DNA of 64,000 nt from Pseudomaricurvus sp033283175. Its GTDB lineage: Bacteria; Pseudomonadota; Gammaproteobacteria; Pseudomonadales; Cellvibrionaceae. The stretch is taken from contig JAWMQM010000002.1 of assembly GCA_033283175.1 (NCBI GenBank), positions 992,001 through 1,056,000 of the forward strand, given 5' to 3'. Every line of letters starts with the position of its first letter. The stretch's first letter is position 1. A program made the translations under genes and the position numbers. Positions 1 through 9,085 of this stretch are shown here, in pieces. The notes beneath the pieces were generated by a model, which worked only from the letters and a program-made list of their open reading frames with translations, had not been told where the DNA came from and did no database searches.

Positions 1-119
1 ACAAATGCCGGGTGTCCGCTGGGCTGCAAATAGTTTTCTGTGCTGCCACAACCCGCCACTACCAACGCGGTCATCACAGAAACCACAAGCAGGCCAATTC
101 GTCTGGTTGTAACCGTCAT
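1..119 (-). CDS. Putative lipoprotein, N-terminal fragment (cut by window edge)
   Basis: An open frame starts at an ATG whose first base is 119 and runs off the left end of the window, so only about 39 residues are seen. They form a bacterial lipoprotein signal: basic start with two Arg residues, a hydrophobic stretch, then the lipobox LVVAGC with the Cys at about residue 24. After cleavage the mature protein would be lipid-anchored. A purine-rich ribosome site (AAGGGA) lies about 7 bases before the ATG. The body of the protein is missing, so its function cannot be given. Confidence 0.7.
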   Translation of the reverse strand, partial: MTVTTRRIGLLVVSVMTALVVAGCGSTENYLQPSGHPAF

Positions 120-252
120 TACCAATCCCTTGGTTGCAGGCGCGCAGCTGCCGAACTTAACCTATAGACCATTCCCCCCTAATCGTCGAACCCTCGCCGG
201 GGCCATCCACAACCTATCCAATCCCGGGTATGGCTGCGGCCCCAAAAGCCGA
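120..252. other. Intergenic region, no gene seen
   Basis: This 133-base spacer lies between the AraC-family gene stop and the lipoprotein start, both on the minus strand. It contains the ribosome binding site of the lipoprotein gene. No convincing terminator or promoter was recognised. Confidence 0.5.
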
Positions 253-1062
253 TTACACGCTCTGCACCTTACCCTGCATATTGCGGTAAGCCGTCGGTCC
301 CATACCCACGAAAGCCCTGAAGGCGCGATAGAACGCCTGCTGGCTGCCGTAACCCACATACTCGGCAACCTCCCACACGGGCTTGCTGGTCTTATCCAGC
401 GTATCGATGGCCAGATACATGCGCAGGCGCAGGCGGTAATCCTCCCAGCTGATCCCCATCGCCTTGCGGAAGTTGCGCCGCAGGGTGCGTGGCGACATGC
501 CCACTGCAGCGCACACCTCCTCCAGGGTAACCGTGGGCAGGTGTTGGCGCGTGTAACTCACCACCGCGTTGATACGCCGGTTATCCGTGGCGGGCAGCAC
601 CAGCTGCACCTCCTCCTCCAGCCATTCGGTGCAGAGCTGGGCAAAGCAGTTGAAAAAGGCCTCACTGACCGGCTCCCGCTCGCCACTGATGGGCCAGCGC
701 ATGGAGTACATGATCATTTCACGCATCAGGTTATTGGCGGCAATCACCCGCAGGCTGTCACTGGGCAGGGCCAGCATATCCGGGCTGAGGAACACCGAAC
801 CGGAACGCACCCCGTGAATCGAGGTGCGGTGCGGCAACCCCGCAGGAATCCACACCGCAAACTGATTCGGCACCTTGTAGCGGCCATGGACTCCCTCCAC
901 CTCCACCGACCCCTCGAAGGCATAGATGAGCTGGTGCAGGTCGTGGTAGTGCCACGGAGTCTCAATATCGTGGTTACCGCTGTTGTAGGCCCCGGCCCGG
1001 GCCTCGCTGCCTTCCCGGCGCATGGGTGAAAAGTCAATCGAATGGGTCAAGTGCAACCTCAT
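253..1062 (-). CDS. AraC-family transcriptional regulator with cupin sensor domain
   Basis: This 269-residue protein has the two-part AraC layout. The N-terminal half looks like a small cupin sensor, with the His cluster HYHDLH at residues 38-43 followed by beta-rich sequence. The last ~100 residues carry two helix-turn-helix units, with the conserved VAEYVGYGSQQAFYRAFR-type second helix and the family-typical ending GMGPTAYR. It is transcribed away from the amidohydrolase gene across about 150 bases, so control of that gene is a reasonable inference. The ligand is unknown. The AraC family assignment is firm. Confidence 0.9.
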   Translation of the reverse strand: MRLHLTHSIDFSPMRREGSEARAGAYNSGNHDIETPWHYHDLHQLIYAFEGSVEVEGVHGRYKVPNQFAVWIPAGLPHRTSIHGVRSGSVFLSPDMLALPSDSLRVIAANNLMREMIMYSMRWPISGEREPVSEAFFNCFAQLCTEWLEEEVQLVLPATDNRRINAVVSYTRQHLPTVTLEEVCAAVGMSPRTLRRNFRKAMGISWEDYRLRLRMYLAIDTLDKTSKPVWEVAEYVGYGSQQAFYRAFRAFVGMGPTAYRNMQGKVQSV

Positions 1063-1214
1063 TAATACAGAATATGGCCGTTAAAGTACAAATAAGGGCC
1101 GATACAATCAAGAGAGCCAGCCACAGCGCTGCTATGCTTTCCTCGTCAACGGCTGCCGCCACGAGAGAGGCGGCACGCCCTAACATCGCCCATTCAGAGA
1201 CGAGGACACTCACC

Positions 1215-2480
1215 ATGTCGAATGATCAATCTGCAGAAATGAAGAACTCCGCCAGGAGCTACTGGTCGGCCGAAGGCTACACCCGGGGTGGCGTGATCCG
1301 GGAGGTGGACTACCAATCCCAGTCCGGTGGGGTGCACCCCAGCCTCGAAGGCATCAAGATTGTGGACTGTGATACCCACTTCACCGAACCACCCACCCTG
1401 TTTACCGACCACGCCCCCGCAGCACTGAAAGACAAGATGCCGGTGGTGAAGCGGGTCGACGGCACCGACCGCTGGTTTATCGGTGATCGCGACTGCGGCA
1501 CCCTGGGTGGCAACGTCATTCGCAAGGACAACAACAAGCTGCTGGGTCGACTGGCCTTTCCTACCATTGACGAAGGTCACCCCGGCGGCCACGAGATCGC
1601 ACCGCGCCTGCAGTCCATGGACGACATGGGCGTGTGGGCCCAGATCTGCTACCACAACTCCGGCGTCACCCAGGCTGGCATGCTGATGACCCTGGGGGAT
1701 AAAGAGCTGGCGCTGGCGGTGATCAAGGCCTTTAACGACGCCGCCATGCAGCGCCAGGAAGAGTCCGGCGATCGCCTCTTCACCATGGCCCACCTGCCTA
1801 TCTGGGACCAGAAAGCCATGGAGGCGGAAGCCCGCCGTTGTATCGATATGGGCCTGAAAGGCTTTGTACTGCCAGACACCCCGGAGCGCGTTGGTGTGCC
1901 CTCTTACATGCACGACTACTGGACGCCGTTCCTGGAGATGTGCGATGCCACCGGTACCCCGATCAACTTCCACCTGAACGCGGCCATCGATCCCAACACC
2001 CTCACCTGGGAAGGCTTCTCCTTCGAACAGACCCTGTCGGTCGTGGCCACCATGTTCTCCATCGGCAACGCCGCCACCCTGGGCAACTGGATGGTCAGTG
2101 GCCGCCTGGACCGTCACCCCAACCTGAAGATTGCCCTGGTAGAGAGTGGCATGGGCTGGGTGCCGTTTGCCATCGAGGCGCTGGAGCACCAGTTCAACGA
2201 AATGCTGCCCAGCAAGACCGATATGCTGCGCAAGCGCCCCTGGGACTACTTCCGCGATCACTTCTGGGTAACCTACTGGTTTGAGACCATCGCGCCGAAG
2301 ACCATGCTGGAGACCATTGGCGTGGACAAGGTGCTGTTCGAAACCGACTTCCCGCACCCCACCTCGCTCTACCCCGGTGTGCAGGAACACATTGTCGATA
2401 CCCTCGGTGGTTACGACCGCAGTGTGAAAGAGATGGTGCTGCAGAGCAACGCCGCCAGACTCTACAACCTGCCGTTCTGA
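1215..2480 (+). CDS. Amidohydrolase-2 family metal-dependent hydrolase
   Basis: This 421-residue protein belongs to the amidohydrolase-2 group, which includes ACMSD-type decarboxylases and 2-hydroxy-acid hydrolases. The metal-ligand region DCDTHFTEPP (residues 51-60) has the DxH form typical of the group. A second His lies in NFHLN, and the catalytic/metal Asp is D378 in FETDFPH. The frame is open upstream to 1026, but I place the start at the ATG at 1215 because GAGGA precedes it by about 8 bases and conserved sequence begins only after it. Homologues often sit in aromatic or steroid catabolic gene sets. The substrate cannot be stated here. The AraC gene diverges upstream. Confidence 0.85.
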   Translation: MSNDQSAEMKNSARSYWSAEGYTRGGVIREVDYQSQSGGVHPSLEGIKIVDCDTHFTEPPTLFTDHAPAALKDKMPVVKRVDGTDRWFIGDRDCGTLGGNVIRKDNNKLLGRLAFPTIDEGHPGGHEIAPRLQSMDDMGVWAQICYHNSGVTQAGMLMTLGDKELALAVIKAFNDAAMQRQEESGDRLFTMAHLPIWDQKAMEAEARRCIDMGLKGFVLPDTPERVGVPSYMHDYWTPFLEMCDATGTPINFHLNAAIDPNTLTWEGFSFEQTLSVVATMFSIGNAATLGNWMVSGRLDRHPNLKIALVESGMGWVPFAIEALEHQFNEMLPSKTDMLRKRPWDYFRDHFWVTYWFETIAPKTMLETIGVDKVLFETDFPHPTSLYPGVQEHIVDTLGGYDRSVKEMVLQSNAARLYNLPF

Positions 2481-2493
2481 TCCCTCCCCCTCC

Positions 2494-2532
2494 GCACCAC
2501 AGGCCGTCAGCGAGGCTGGCGGCCTGTGGTGC
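2494..2532. terminator. Long GC-rich hairpin after the amidohydrolase gene
   Basis: Two 18-base arms (2494-2511 and 2515-2532) are complementary except for one G-T wobble and are separated by the 3-base loop GAG. The hairpin begins 13 bases after the stop codon. No run of T follows, so it could be a transcript-stabilising 3' structure rather than a classical intrinsic terminator. Confidence 0.6.
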
Positions 2533-2630
2533 TGCGCCTCTCAGCTACACCTGCGATTACACAAGAATCGGGTGGTTACGGACCCGCGACCTTGTCAGAA
2601 TGAGTGTCGTGACTACACGGGAACCGACTC

Positions 2631-3476
2631 ATGAACCGGCGAGCTGACACGGATTATCAACGCATTGAAGAAGCGATCCGCTATATTCAGCAACGGCAAC
2701 TTGCGCAGCCAGCGCTTGAGGACGTAGCGGCCCATATTCACCTGAGCCCCACTCACTTCCAGAAGCTGTTCAGCCAGTGGGCCGGTGTCAGCCCCAAGAA
2801 ATACCTGCAGTACCTCACCCTCGCTCACGCCAAGAGATTATTGGCGCAGAGCCAGTCCAGTGTCCTCTCTGCAGCGCACGCCAGCGGTCTCTCCGGCAGC
2901 GGCCGCCTGCACGATCTGTTTATTACCATTGAAGGCATGACACCGGGGGAATATAAAAACGGCGGTACTGATCTGGCCGTTAACTACCAGTTTGCCGACA
3001 CCCCGTTTGGAGAGGTCATTGTGGCCTCTACCGACAAAGGCATCTGCCACCTGGCCTTTACCGACCAGGCAACGGAGGCACTGGATAGTCTTAAAGCACA
3101 GCTGCCCAATGCCAGTTACCGGGAGGCCGCGGTCACTCTGCACGAGGAAGCGTTAACGATATTTCAGCAGGACTGGAGCCAACCCCGCAGGATGCGGCTG
3201 CACCTGGCAGGCACCCCCTTCCAGCTCAAAGTCTGGGAGTGCCTGCTGACCATCCCCGCCGGCCAGCTGACCAGCTACGGCAGAATCGCAGAGCAGATTG
3301 GCAAGCCGGGAGCGTCACGGGCAGTGGGCAGCGCCATCGGCGCCAACCCGGTGGCCTACCTGATCCCCTGTCACCGGGTCATTCAGGGCGGAGGTGGACT
3401 GGGTGGCTACCGCTGGGGCATGGCCCGCAAGGGAGCGATGATTGGGTGGGAGGCTCTGCAACAGGATCAGACTTAA
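2631..3476 (+). CDS. ada: Ada-like regulator/methylated-DNA-[protein]-cysteine S-methyltransferase
   Basis: This 281-residue protein has an N-terminal AraC-type helix-turn-helix domain (about residues 10-110) fused to an O6-alkylguanine-DNA alkyltransferase domain (about 120-275). The acceptor Cys is C247 in the hallmark IPCHRVI, and the transferase helix RAVGSAIGANP is present. The family repairs O6-alkylguanine in a suicide reaction. The protein lacks the N-terminal zinc/Cys domain that senses methylphosphotriesters in E. coli Ada (354 aa), so it resembles the shorter AraC-AGT form. How it would sense damage is unclear. A GGGAA-type ribosome site precedes the ATG. Confidence 0.88.
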   Translation: MNRRADTDYQRIEEAIRYIQQRQLAQPALEDVAAHIHLSPTHFQKLFSQWAGVSPKKYLQYLTLAHAKRLLAQSQSSVLSAAHASGLSGSGRLHDLFITIEGMTPGEYKNGGTDLAVNYQFADTPFGEVIVASTDKGICHLAFTDQATEALDSLKAQLPNASYREAAVTLHEEALTIFQQDWSQPRRMRLHLAGTPFQLKVWECLLTIPAGQLTSYGRIAEQIGKPGASRAVGSAIGANPVAYLIPCHRVIQGGGGLGGYRWGMARKGAMIGWEALQQDQT

Positions 3477-3571
3477 CGCCCGGCCATGGGATCTGGCAGA
3501 ATGTGCAGTCACCCTACCCGGGTGCCATTTTCTATTCCCCAGCCAGACAGATAACAATAACAGGAATACCA

Positions 3572-4345
3572 ATGACCCAGCCTTCTCCAGCAAAAGCCCC
3601 GAAAACTACCCTGGTGGCCTGTCTCGGCGACAGCCTCACTCAGGGCCAGGCCAGTGCCAATTACGTTCAACTGCTGGAGAACCGACTCGCCGACGACGGT
3701 TATCGCTTTCTGAACGCCGGCATTAATGGCGACCTGACGTTTAACCTGTTACAGCGGCTGGATGAGGTCATCGCTCAACAACCGGATATCGTCACCCTGC
3801 TGATTGGCAGCAACGACATCAATGCCACGTTCGATAAAAAAACCGCAGCCCGCTATCAAAAGTACAAAGATATTACAGGGACCCCCAGCATTCCCTGGAG
3901 TATGGGCAACCTGAACACAATCGTCGCGCGGCTGAAAAGTGCCGGCATCCATCGCATTGCACTGCTCAGTATCCCCATGATCGGCGAAGACCTGGACTCC
4001 AGCCTCAATGACCGGGTATGCCAATACAATCAACAACTGCGTGAACTGGCCTCAAGGCTGCAACTCCACTATCTGCCCCTGCACGAGCAGCTGACATCAG
4101 GCCTGCCCCGTGACCACCAGCCACCGCCCTACCGCGGCAGGATCTGGCCCATGATTGCAGCCGGACTAAAAGTAAAACTGCTGCACCGCTCCTGGAATCA
4201 GACCTCCGCCGCCAACGGCCTCTGGTTTTTAACCGACTTTATCCATCTCAATGAACGTGGCGCAGAGGTTATTGCGAATCTGGTTGCCGGCTATATTCAC
4301 TTGTGCAGCGACGCCAGCAGCCCACTGGTCGCTGACAATCAGTAA
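3572..4345 (+). CDS. SGNH/GDSL-family hydrolase
   Basis: This 257-residue protein has the SGNH esterase/lipase blocks: block I GDSLTQG with nucleophile S21, the block II Gly in NAGINGD, block III GSNDIN, and block V DFIHLNERG carrying the catalytic Asp and His. I chose the ATG at 3572, which follows CAGGA by about 8 bases. The reading frame is open further upstream into the ada gene, but without homology. No clear signal peptide is seen, so it may be cytoplasmic. Family members cleave esters of lipids, sugars or thioesters; the substrate is unknown. A strong terminator follows. Confidence 0.85.
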   Translation: MTQPSPAKAPKTTLVACLGDSLTQGQASANYVQLLENRLADDGYRFLNAGINGDLTFNLLQRLDEVIAQQPDIVTLLIGSNDINATFDKKTAARYQKYKDITGTPSIPWSMGNLNTIVARLKSAGIHRIALLSIPMIGEDLDSSLNDRVCQYNQQLRELASRLQLHYLPLHEQLTSGLPRDHQPPPYRGRIWPMIAAGLKVKLLHRSWNQTSAANGLWFLTDFIHLNERGAEVIANLVAGYIHLCSDASSPLVADNQ

Positions 4346-4363
4346 CCGCCCGTACCCACCAAC

Positions 4364-4391
4364 AAAAATCCCCGCAGCTGCGGGGATTTTT
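4364..4391. terminator. Bidirectional Rho-independent terminator
   Basis: This is a perfect 28-base palindrome with arms AAAAATCCCCGCAG and its complement, so it gives a GC stem with a T-tract on both strands. It lies between the convergent SGNH hydrolase and lysS genes, 18 bases after the first stop and 26 bases after the second. Confidence 0.95.
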
Positions 4392-4417
4392 GTTTAACAA
4401 CCTGAAGCGGCTTCGAC

Positions 4418-5974
4418 TTACTCCGGACGCATGGCCGGGAACAGCAGCACATCGCGAATGGACGGAGAGTCAGTCAGCAGCATCACCAGGCGGTCGATAC
4501 CGATACCCTGCCCTGCCGTCGGTGGCAGGCCATACTCCAGCGCGCGCACGTAATCGGCGTCGTAGTGCATGGCTTCGTCGTCACCGGCATCCTTGTCTGC
4601 CACCTGCGCCATAAAACGCTCGGCCTGGTCTTCGGCGTCGTTGAGCTCCGAGAAGCCATTGGCGATTTCACGACCACCGATAAAGAACTCGAAACGATCA
4701 GTCACGAACGGGTCGTTGTCACTGCGACGTGCCAGTGGCGAGACTTCGAAGGGGTACTCAGTGATAAACGTGGGCTGGATCAGCTTGCTTTCCACGCTCT
4801 CTTCAAACACTTCGGTGAGCAGTTTGCCCAATCCCAGGCGATCTCGATCGGCAGGCAGTTTGATGTGCAGCTTGTCGCAAGCGGCGTACAGGCGCTGACG
4901 GATTTCACCGGCGTTGGCCTCACGGGCGGCGGGATCACGTAGCCACTCAATCGCTTCGCACAGGGCAGCATCATCGCTGTTGTAGTCGATCACCGACTGG
5001 GCCATGGAGATCTTGGCGAACGGCTGGCCAAAGTCGTAAACCACTTCCGCAGTGACATTGCCTTCCTTGTCGCGGGTGGTGTTGGTCACCTGACTGGAAC
5101 CCAGCACGGTTTCCGTCAGTTTACGCAGCAGGTCTTCGGTCAGCTCCATCAGGTCTTTGTAGTCCGCATAAGCCTGATAGAACTCCAGCATGGTGAACTC
5201 GGGATTGTGACGAGTGGAGAGACCTTCATTACGGAAGTTGCGGTTGATCTCGTAAACGCGATCAAAGCCACCCACCACCAGGCGCTTGAGGTACAGCTCC
5301 GGCGCAATACGCAGGTACATGTCGATGTCCAGCGCATTGTGGTGGGTAATAAACGGACGCGCCGAGGCTCCACCGGGGATGGCCTGCAGCATGGGGGTTT
5401 CCACTTCGAGGAAATCGCGACCGTTCAGGTAGCTGCGGATAAACGCGACGATCTGCGAGCGCAGCTTGAAGGTGTTACGAACTTCCGGGTTGGCAATCAG
5501 GTCCACGTAGCGCTGGCGGTAGCGCATCTCCTGGTCGGCCAGGCCGTGATACTTGTCCGGCAGCGGGCGCAGGGCCTTGGTCAGCAGCTGGTACTCGTCC
5601 AGCTGCACGTAGAGGTCACCCTTGCCGGATTTGTGCAGCTCACCGCGCACACCGACGATGTCACCCAGGTCCAGGGACTTGGCAAAGTCGCGTGCCTCTT
5701 TGGTGACGTACAACTGGATGCGACCGGAAGCGTCCTGGATTTCCATGAACGCACCGCGATTGCGAATCAGGCGACCGGCAACCGCAACCACCTTGCCCAG
5801 CTCTTCCAGCTCGGCTTTCTCTTTTTCGCCAAACTCGCCCTGCAGGTCAGCACACTTGCTGTCCGGACGGAAAGTGTTGGGAAAGGCATTGCCCTGTTCG
5901 CGCAGGTCGGCCAGTTTGGCACGACGTTCGGCTATCAGCTTGTTTTCGTCTTGCGGTTGTTGATTGTCGGTCAT
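4418..5974 (-). CDS. lysS: Lysyl-tRNA synthetase, class II
   Basis: This 518-residue protein charges tRNA-Lys with lysine. It has the N-terminal OB-fold anticodon-binding domain (about residues 60-150) and the class II catalytic core. Motif 2 lies around FRNEGLSTRHNPEFTMLE, and motif 3 is GIGIDRLVMLL near the C-terminus, which ends in the typical LLFPAMRPE. Length matches the bacterial family (about 500 aa). It follows prfB on the same strand with a 63-base gap, the conserved prfB-lysS arrangement seen in E. coli. The shared terminator lies just downstream. Confidence 0.97.
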   Translation of the reverse strand: MTDNQQPQDENKLIAERRAKLADLREQGNAFPNTFRPDSKCADLQGEFGEKEKAELEELGKVVAVAGRLIRNRGAFMEIQDASGRIQLYVTKEARDFAKSLDLGDIVGVRGELHKSGKGDLYVQLDEYQLLTKALRPLPDKYHGLADQEMRYRQRYVDLIANPEVRNTFKLRSQIVAFIRSYLNGRDFLEVETPMLQAIPGGASARPFITHHNALDIDMYLRIAPELYLKRLVVGGFDRVYEINRNFRNEGLSTRHNPEFTMLEFYQAYADYKDLMELTEDLLRKLTETVLGSSQVTNTTRDKEGNVTAEVVYDFGQPFAKISMAQSVIDYNSDDAALCEAIEWLRDPAAREANAGEIRQRLYAACDKLHIKLPADRDRLGLGKLLTEVFEESVESKLIQPTFITEYPFEVSPLARRSDNDPFVTDRFEFFIGGREIANGFSELNDAEDQAERFMAQVADKDAGDDEAMHYDADYVRALEYGLPPTAGQGIGIDRLVMLLTDSPSIRDVLLFPAMRPE

Positions 5975-5984
5975 AGATCAGGTT

Positions 5985-6011
5985 CCTAGTAGCGAGGCGC
6001 TAGTGGCTAGG
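5985..6011. repeat. Copy of a short dispersed repeat in the prfB-lysS gap
   Basis: The sequence begins CCTAGTAGCGAGGCGCTAG and resembles the repeat block downstream of yeeN (CCTAGTAGCGAAGCGTCCTAG at about 22650). It is partly palindromic (CTAG boxes) and sits in the short spacer between prfB and lysS. Confidence 0.5.
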
Positions 6012-6037
6012 TATAAAAGAATATTTAAAGCCGGTCC

Positions 6038-7133
6038 TTACAGACCAGCTTTCAGGCTGGCTTCAATAAACTGGTCCAGGTCACCGTCCAACACCGCACC
6101 GCAGTTGCTGGTCTGCACACTGGTACGCAGGTCCTTGATGCGCTGGTCGTCCAGCACGTAGGAGCGGATCTGGCTGCCCCAACCGATATCGGACTTGGTG
6201 TCTTCCAGTGCCTGCTTGTCGGCGCTGCGTTTGAGCATCTCCTGCTCGTACATCTTGGCCCGCAGCATCTTCCAGGCCTTGTCACGGTTCTGGTGCTGGG
6301 AGCGTTCGCTCTGGCAGCTCACCACAATACCGGACGGACCGTGGGTCAGACGCACGGCCGAGTCGGTCTTGTTCACGTGCTGACCACCGGCACCGGAAGC
6401 GCGGTAGGTATCGGTACGTACATCGGCGGGATTGATATCGATCTCGATGTTGTCGTCGATCTCGGGGGACACGAACACCGAGGTAAAGGAGGTGTGACGA
6501 CGGTTGCCGGAATCGAACGGCGATTTACGCACCAGGCGGTGAACACCGGTTTCGGTACGCAGCCAGCCAAAGGCATACTCGCCTTCAAAGCGGATGGTGG
6601 CACTTTTGATGCCCGCCACTTCACCGGCGGAGGCTTCTTCCAGGGAGGTCTTGAAGCCCTTGGCTTCACCCCAGCGCAGGTACATGCGCAGCAGCATCTC
6701 GGCCCAGTCCTGGGCTTCGGTACCACCGGAGCCGGCCTGGATATCCAGATAGGCGTTGTTGGGGTCCATCTCGCCGGAGAACATGCGACGGAACTCCAGG
6801 GTCGCCAGCTGCTCTTCCAGCTTGTCGATCTCGCTTTCCACCTCGGCCACGCTGTCGGCGTCGTCTTCTTCGACGGCCATTTCCAGCAGCTCACGGCAAT
6901 CGGACACGCCCTGATCGAGGGTCTCGATGGTCTCTACCACTGTCTCCAGGCTGGCGCGCTCACGACCCAGCTCCTGGGCCCGCTCGGGCTTGTCCCAGAC
7001 ACTGGGCTCAGCCAGTTCCAGTTCTACTTCGGCCAGACGCTCTTTCTTGTTAGCGTAGTCAAAGATACCCCCTAAGAACGTCAGTGCGTTCCTGCAGGTC
7101 CTTGAGGGCGTTGAGCAGCGGTGCGATTTCCAT
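6038..7133 (-). CDS. prfB: Peptide chain release factor 2 with programmed +1 frameshift
   Basis: Translation starts at the ATG at 7133 and reads 24 codons to a TGA at 7061-7059. It then continues in the +1 frame from the GAC at 7060 to the stop at 6038, giving 364 residues (E. coli RF2 is 365). The recoding signal is the classical one: an internal Shine-Dalgarno-like AGGGGG (7073-7068), a 3-base spacer TAT, then CTT TGA C. The protein has the stop-codon recognition tripeptide SPF (in RKSPFDSGN) and the peptidyl-hydrolysis motif GGQ (in GAGGQHVNK). It recognises UGA/UAA, and the frameshift autoregulates it. lysS is downstream. Confidence 0.97.
7059..7073 (-). promoter_or_regulatory. prfB programmed frameshift site
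   Basis: On the minus strand the bases read AGGGGG TAT CTT TGA. The slippery CTT plus in-frame TGA, and an anti-16S sequence 3 bases upstream, match the canonical RF2 autoregulatory element. Confidence 0.95.
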
Positions 7134-7337
7134 ACAAGTCTCGTGTCAGGGCCAAAAATCAAGCCGCGAATTGTACAGTAGGCAGGGGGTAAACTCTAGG
7201 CCGCACGCCTGCTACCAGCAGGCAGGGGCATGGCTGCGCAGACAGGGTTGCCGGAAGGCAAAATCAGGGAATTCCACGCCACGAAGGCGGTTGCAGGCGC
7301 AGGCAACGGCTGCCTGCGCCCGGTGGCTCCAGCGCGA

Positions 7338-8618
7338 TCAGCCGTTAACAGCCGCCGATACCAGCTGCCGTGCGGACTCCGGCTGGCGGCGCAGGATATG
7401 CTCGGCCAGATGTTGGGCGTCCTGTTTGACCCCTGAGAAGCGACCGGACCCCCAGGTGTGCAGCCAGGGCAAACCGATGAAGTACAAGCCCGGCTGCGAG
7501 GTCACTCCCCTGTCGTGCTTGGGGTGTCCCTGACCGTTGAACACCGATGCATCAAGCCAGCCAAAGTCAGGGCGGAAGCCGATGCACCAGAGGATGGTGC
7601 CGATACCGGACTCCGCCAGGTTCAGGGAGCTGCGCTCAGTCTCGACGTCCCACACCGGTTCGTACACAGAAGGCCCCTCTGCTGTCTCTATGCCCTGCTG
7701 CTCGATCCAGGCGTCAATCCGGGCATTGATGCTGTTGTAGGTCTCATCGGCGGAGCGGAGGTTAGCCGCCAGTGTCGGACGAAACAGCAGGTTATCACCG
7801 TCGAAATCCACCAGCGGGCCGTACAGCTCCATGCCCTCGCTGGCGAAGCGACGCAGATCGATATCGCGCCCTCCGTCGCGCCCCGTCACATAGTGGTTGG
7901 TCTTGCTGGCCACGCTCTCTCCCAGCGGATGCTCCTTCACCGAAATATCGTAGTAGCCCATATCATGTAACCACTCCACCACGTCCCTGCCGCGGTAAAA
8001 ACGTGCACAGCGCGGCGCCTCGCCGGTTGCCAGATACACCTGACGACCGGCAAGGTGCAGGTCCTCGGCGATTTGCGCGCCCGACTGACCGGAGCCGACC
8101 ACCAACACCGCCCCCCCGGGCAGCTGGTCCGCGTTTTTGTATTGCGCGGAATGCATCTGGAAGGTGTATTCAGGCAGGCGCTCGGCCATGCGCGGGATCA
8201 CCGGCTGGTGATAACCGCCGGACGACACCACCACCTGATCGGCGGTGAAGGCCCCTGCCGTGGTGGTCACATGGTAGGTACCGCTGTCATCACAGCGAAC
8301 CTTTTGCACCGTCACCCCTTCTTGCACTGGCGCATTGACCTTAGCGGCAAAGCGTTGCAGCCAGTCGATCACCTGCGTCCGATTCATAAAACCGTGCGGG
8401 TCGTCGCCATCGTAAGGCAGCGCGGGCAGATCACACTGCCAGTTGGGTGTCACCAGCGTGAAAGAGTCCCAGCGTTCGTGCTTCCAGCTGTACAGCGCGG
8501 TATGCTTCTCCAGCACCACATGCTCCAGATTGGCCTGCTGCAGAAAGTAGCTCATGGTCAGGCCAGCCTGACCGGCACCGATCACAATAACCGGGTAGTG
8601 GTTGCCATCTGTTGTCAT
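7338..8618 (-). CDS. nitH: MSMEG_0569-family flavin-dependent oxidoreductase (NitH of a Nit1C cluster)
   Basis: This 426-residue protein has two dinucleotide folds: an FAD-binding GAGQAG at residues 14-19 and an NAD(P)H-binding VGSGQSG near residue 172. This is the layout of flavin monooxygenases and thioredoxin-reductase-like enzymes. The sequence and its place beside a nitrilase, radical SAM and AIR-synthase-like gene identify the MSMEG_0569 family. It is the last gene of the cluster. Work on Nit1C clusters in Pseudomonas links them to cyanide assimilation, but the reaction of this protein is not established. GAGG lies 6 bases before the ATG. The gap to nitG is 100 bases. Confidence 0.9.
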   Translation of the reverse strand: MTTDGNHYPVIVIGAGQAGLTMSYFLQQANLEHVVLEKHTALYSWKHERWDSFTLVTPNWQCDLPALPYDGDDPHGFMNRTQVIDWLQRFAAKVNAPVQEGVTVQKVRCDDSGTYHVTTTAGAFTADQVVVSSGGYHQPVIPRMAERLPEYTFQMHSAQYKNADQLPGGAVLVVGSGQSGAQIAEDLHLAGRQVYLATGEAPRCARFYRGRDVVEWLHDMGYYDISVKEHPLGESVASKTNHYVTGRDGGRDIDLRRFASEGMELYGPLVDFDGDNLLFRPTLAANLRSADETYNSINARIDAWIEQQGIETAEGPSVYEPVWDVETERSSLNLAESGIGTILWCIGFRPDFGWLDASVFNGQGHPKHDRGVTSQPGLYFIGLPWLHTWGSGRFSGVKQDAQHLAEHILRRQPESARQLVSAAVNG

Positions 8619-8718
8619 AGTAAACCTCGTTATAGTTTCTGACGCTCAAACCCGGCGCTGTCCAGCGTCGGTATCGTGTTCAATCGGAACAAGCGCTCCG
8701 GACAAATGAGCGTTCGCA

Positions 8719-9012
8719 TCATTTGGGAATTTCCGTCATCGACAGCACTGTGATGGGCCCACCCTGGTCCTCAAAGGCCGCCGCCCTGCGCTTCAGTAAC
8801 GTCAGTTGATCCGCCGCGCTGGAGCAGGAGTAACCGTAGACACTGCGAACCCGCTCACTGGCCTCATTAAGCACCCGGTCGGCGCGCTGCATAAACTCAC
8901 TCAACGGCATCTCGTCGCCGGCCTGGAACGCATTGAAAATCACCGTGGACGGTGAGTAGCAGCGCTCCTCCCGGCCATCAGGCCAGCGCACACAGAAATG
9001 AACTGCAGGCAT
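8719..9012 (-). CDS. nitG: MSMEG_0570-family small protein (NitG)
   Basis: This 97-residue soluble protein has a conserved start with VRWPDG and CYSPSTVI, typical of the MSMEG_0570 family called nitrogen-starvation response proteins in annotation databases. No catalytic motif or membrane segment is visible, and the biochemical role is unknown. It has two Cys near the N-terminal half (C7, C18) and one further Cys in the middle. It sits between nitF and nitH in the cluster, with AGGAG 6 bases before its ATG. Confidence 0.88.
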   Translation of the reverse strand: MPAVHFCVRWPDGREERCYSPSTVIFNAFQAGDEMPLSEFMQRADRVLNEASERVRSVYGYSCSSAADQLTLLKRRAAAFEDQGGPITVLSMTEIPK

Positions 9013-9085
9013 GAAAATCTCCTGAAGGGCTTTACGCCCCCTTGTACATTGTTAAAAAAATTGATGATGAATCCACCGGGGTCGG

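Noticed and set aside
40..1029. Long open frame on the plus strand opposite the AraC gene
   Set aside because: It is antisense to a clear AraC protein, lacks family features, and comes from high GC third-position bias.
1194..2390. Long minus-strand frame opposite the amidohydrolase
   Set aside because: The translation is rich in His, Gly and Val without known motifs, and the plus-strand gene has metal-ligand motifs.
7134..7162. Upstream extension of prfB in the +1 frame
   Set aside because: The real N-terminus is in the other frame before the frameshift; the extension has no homology.
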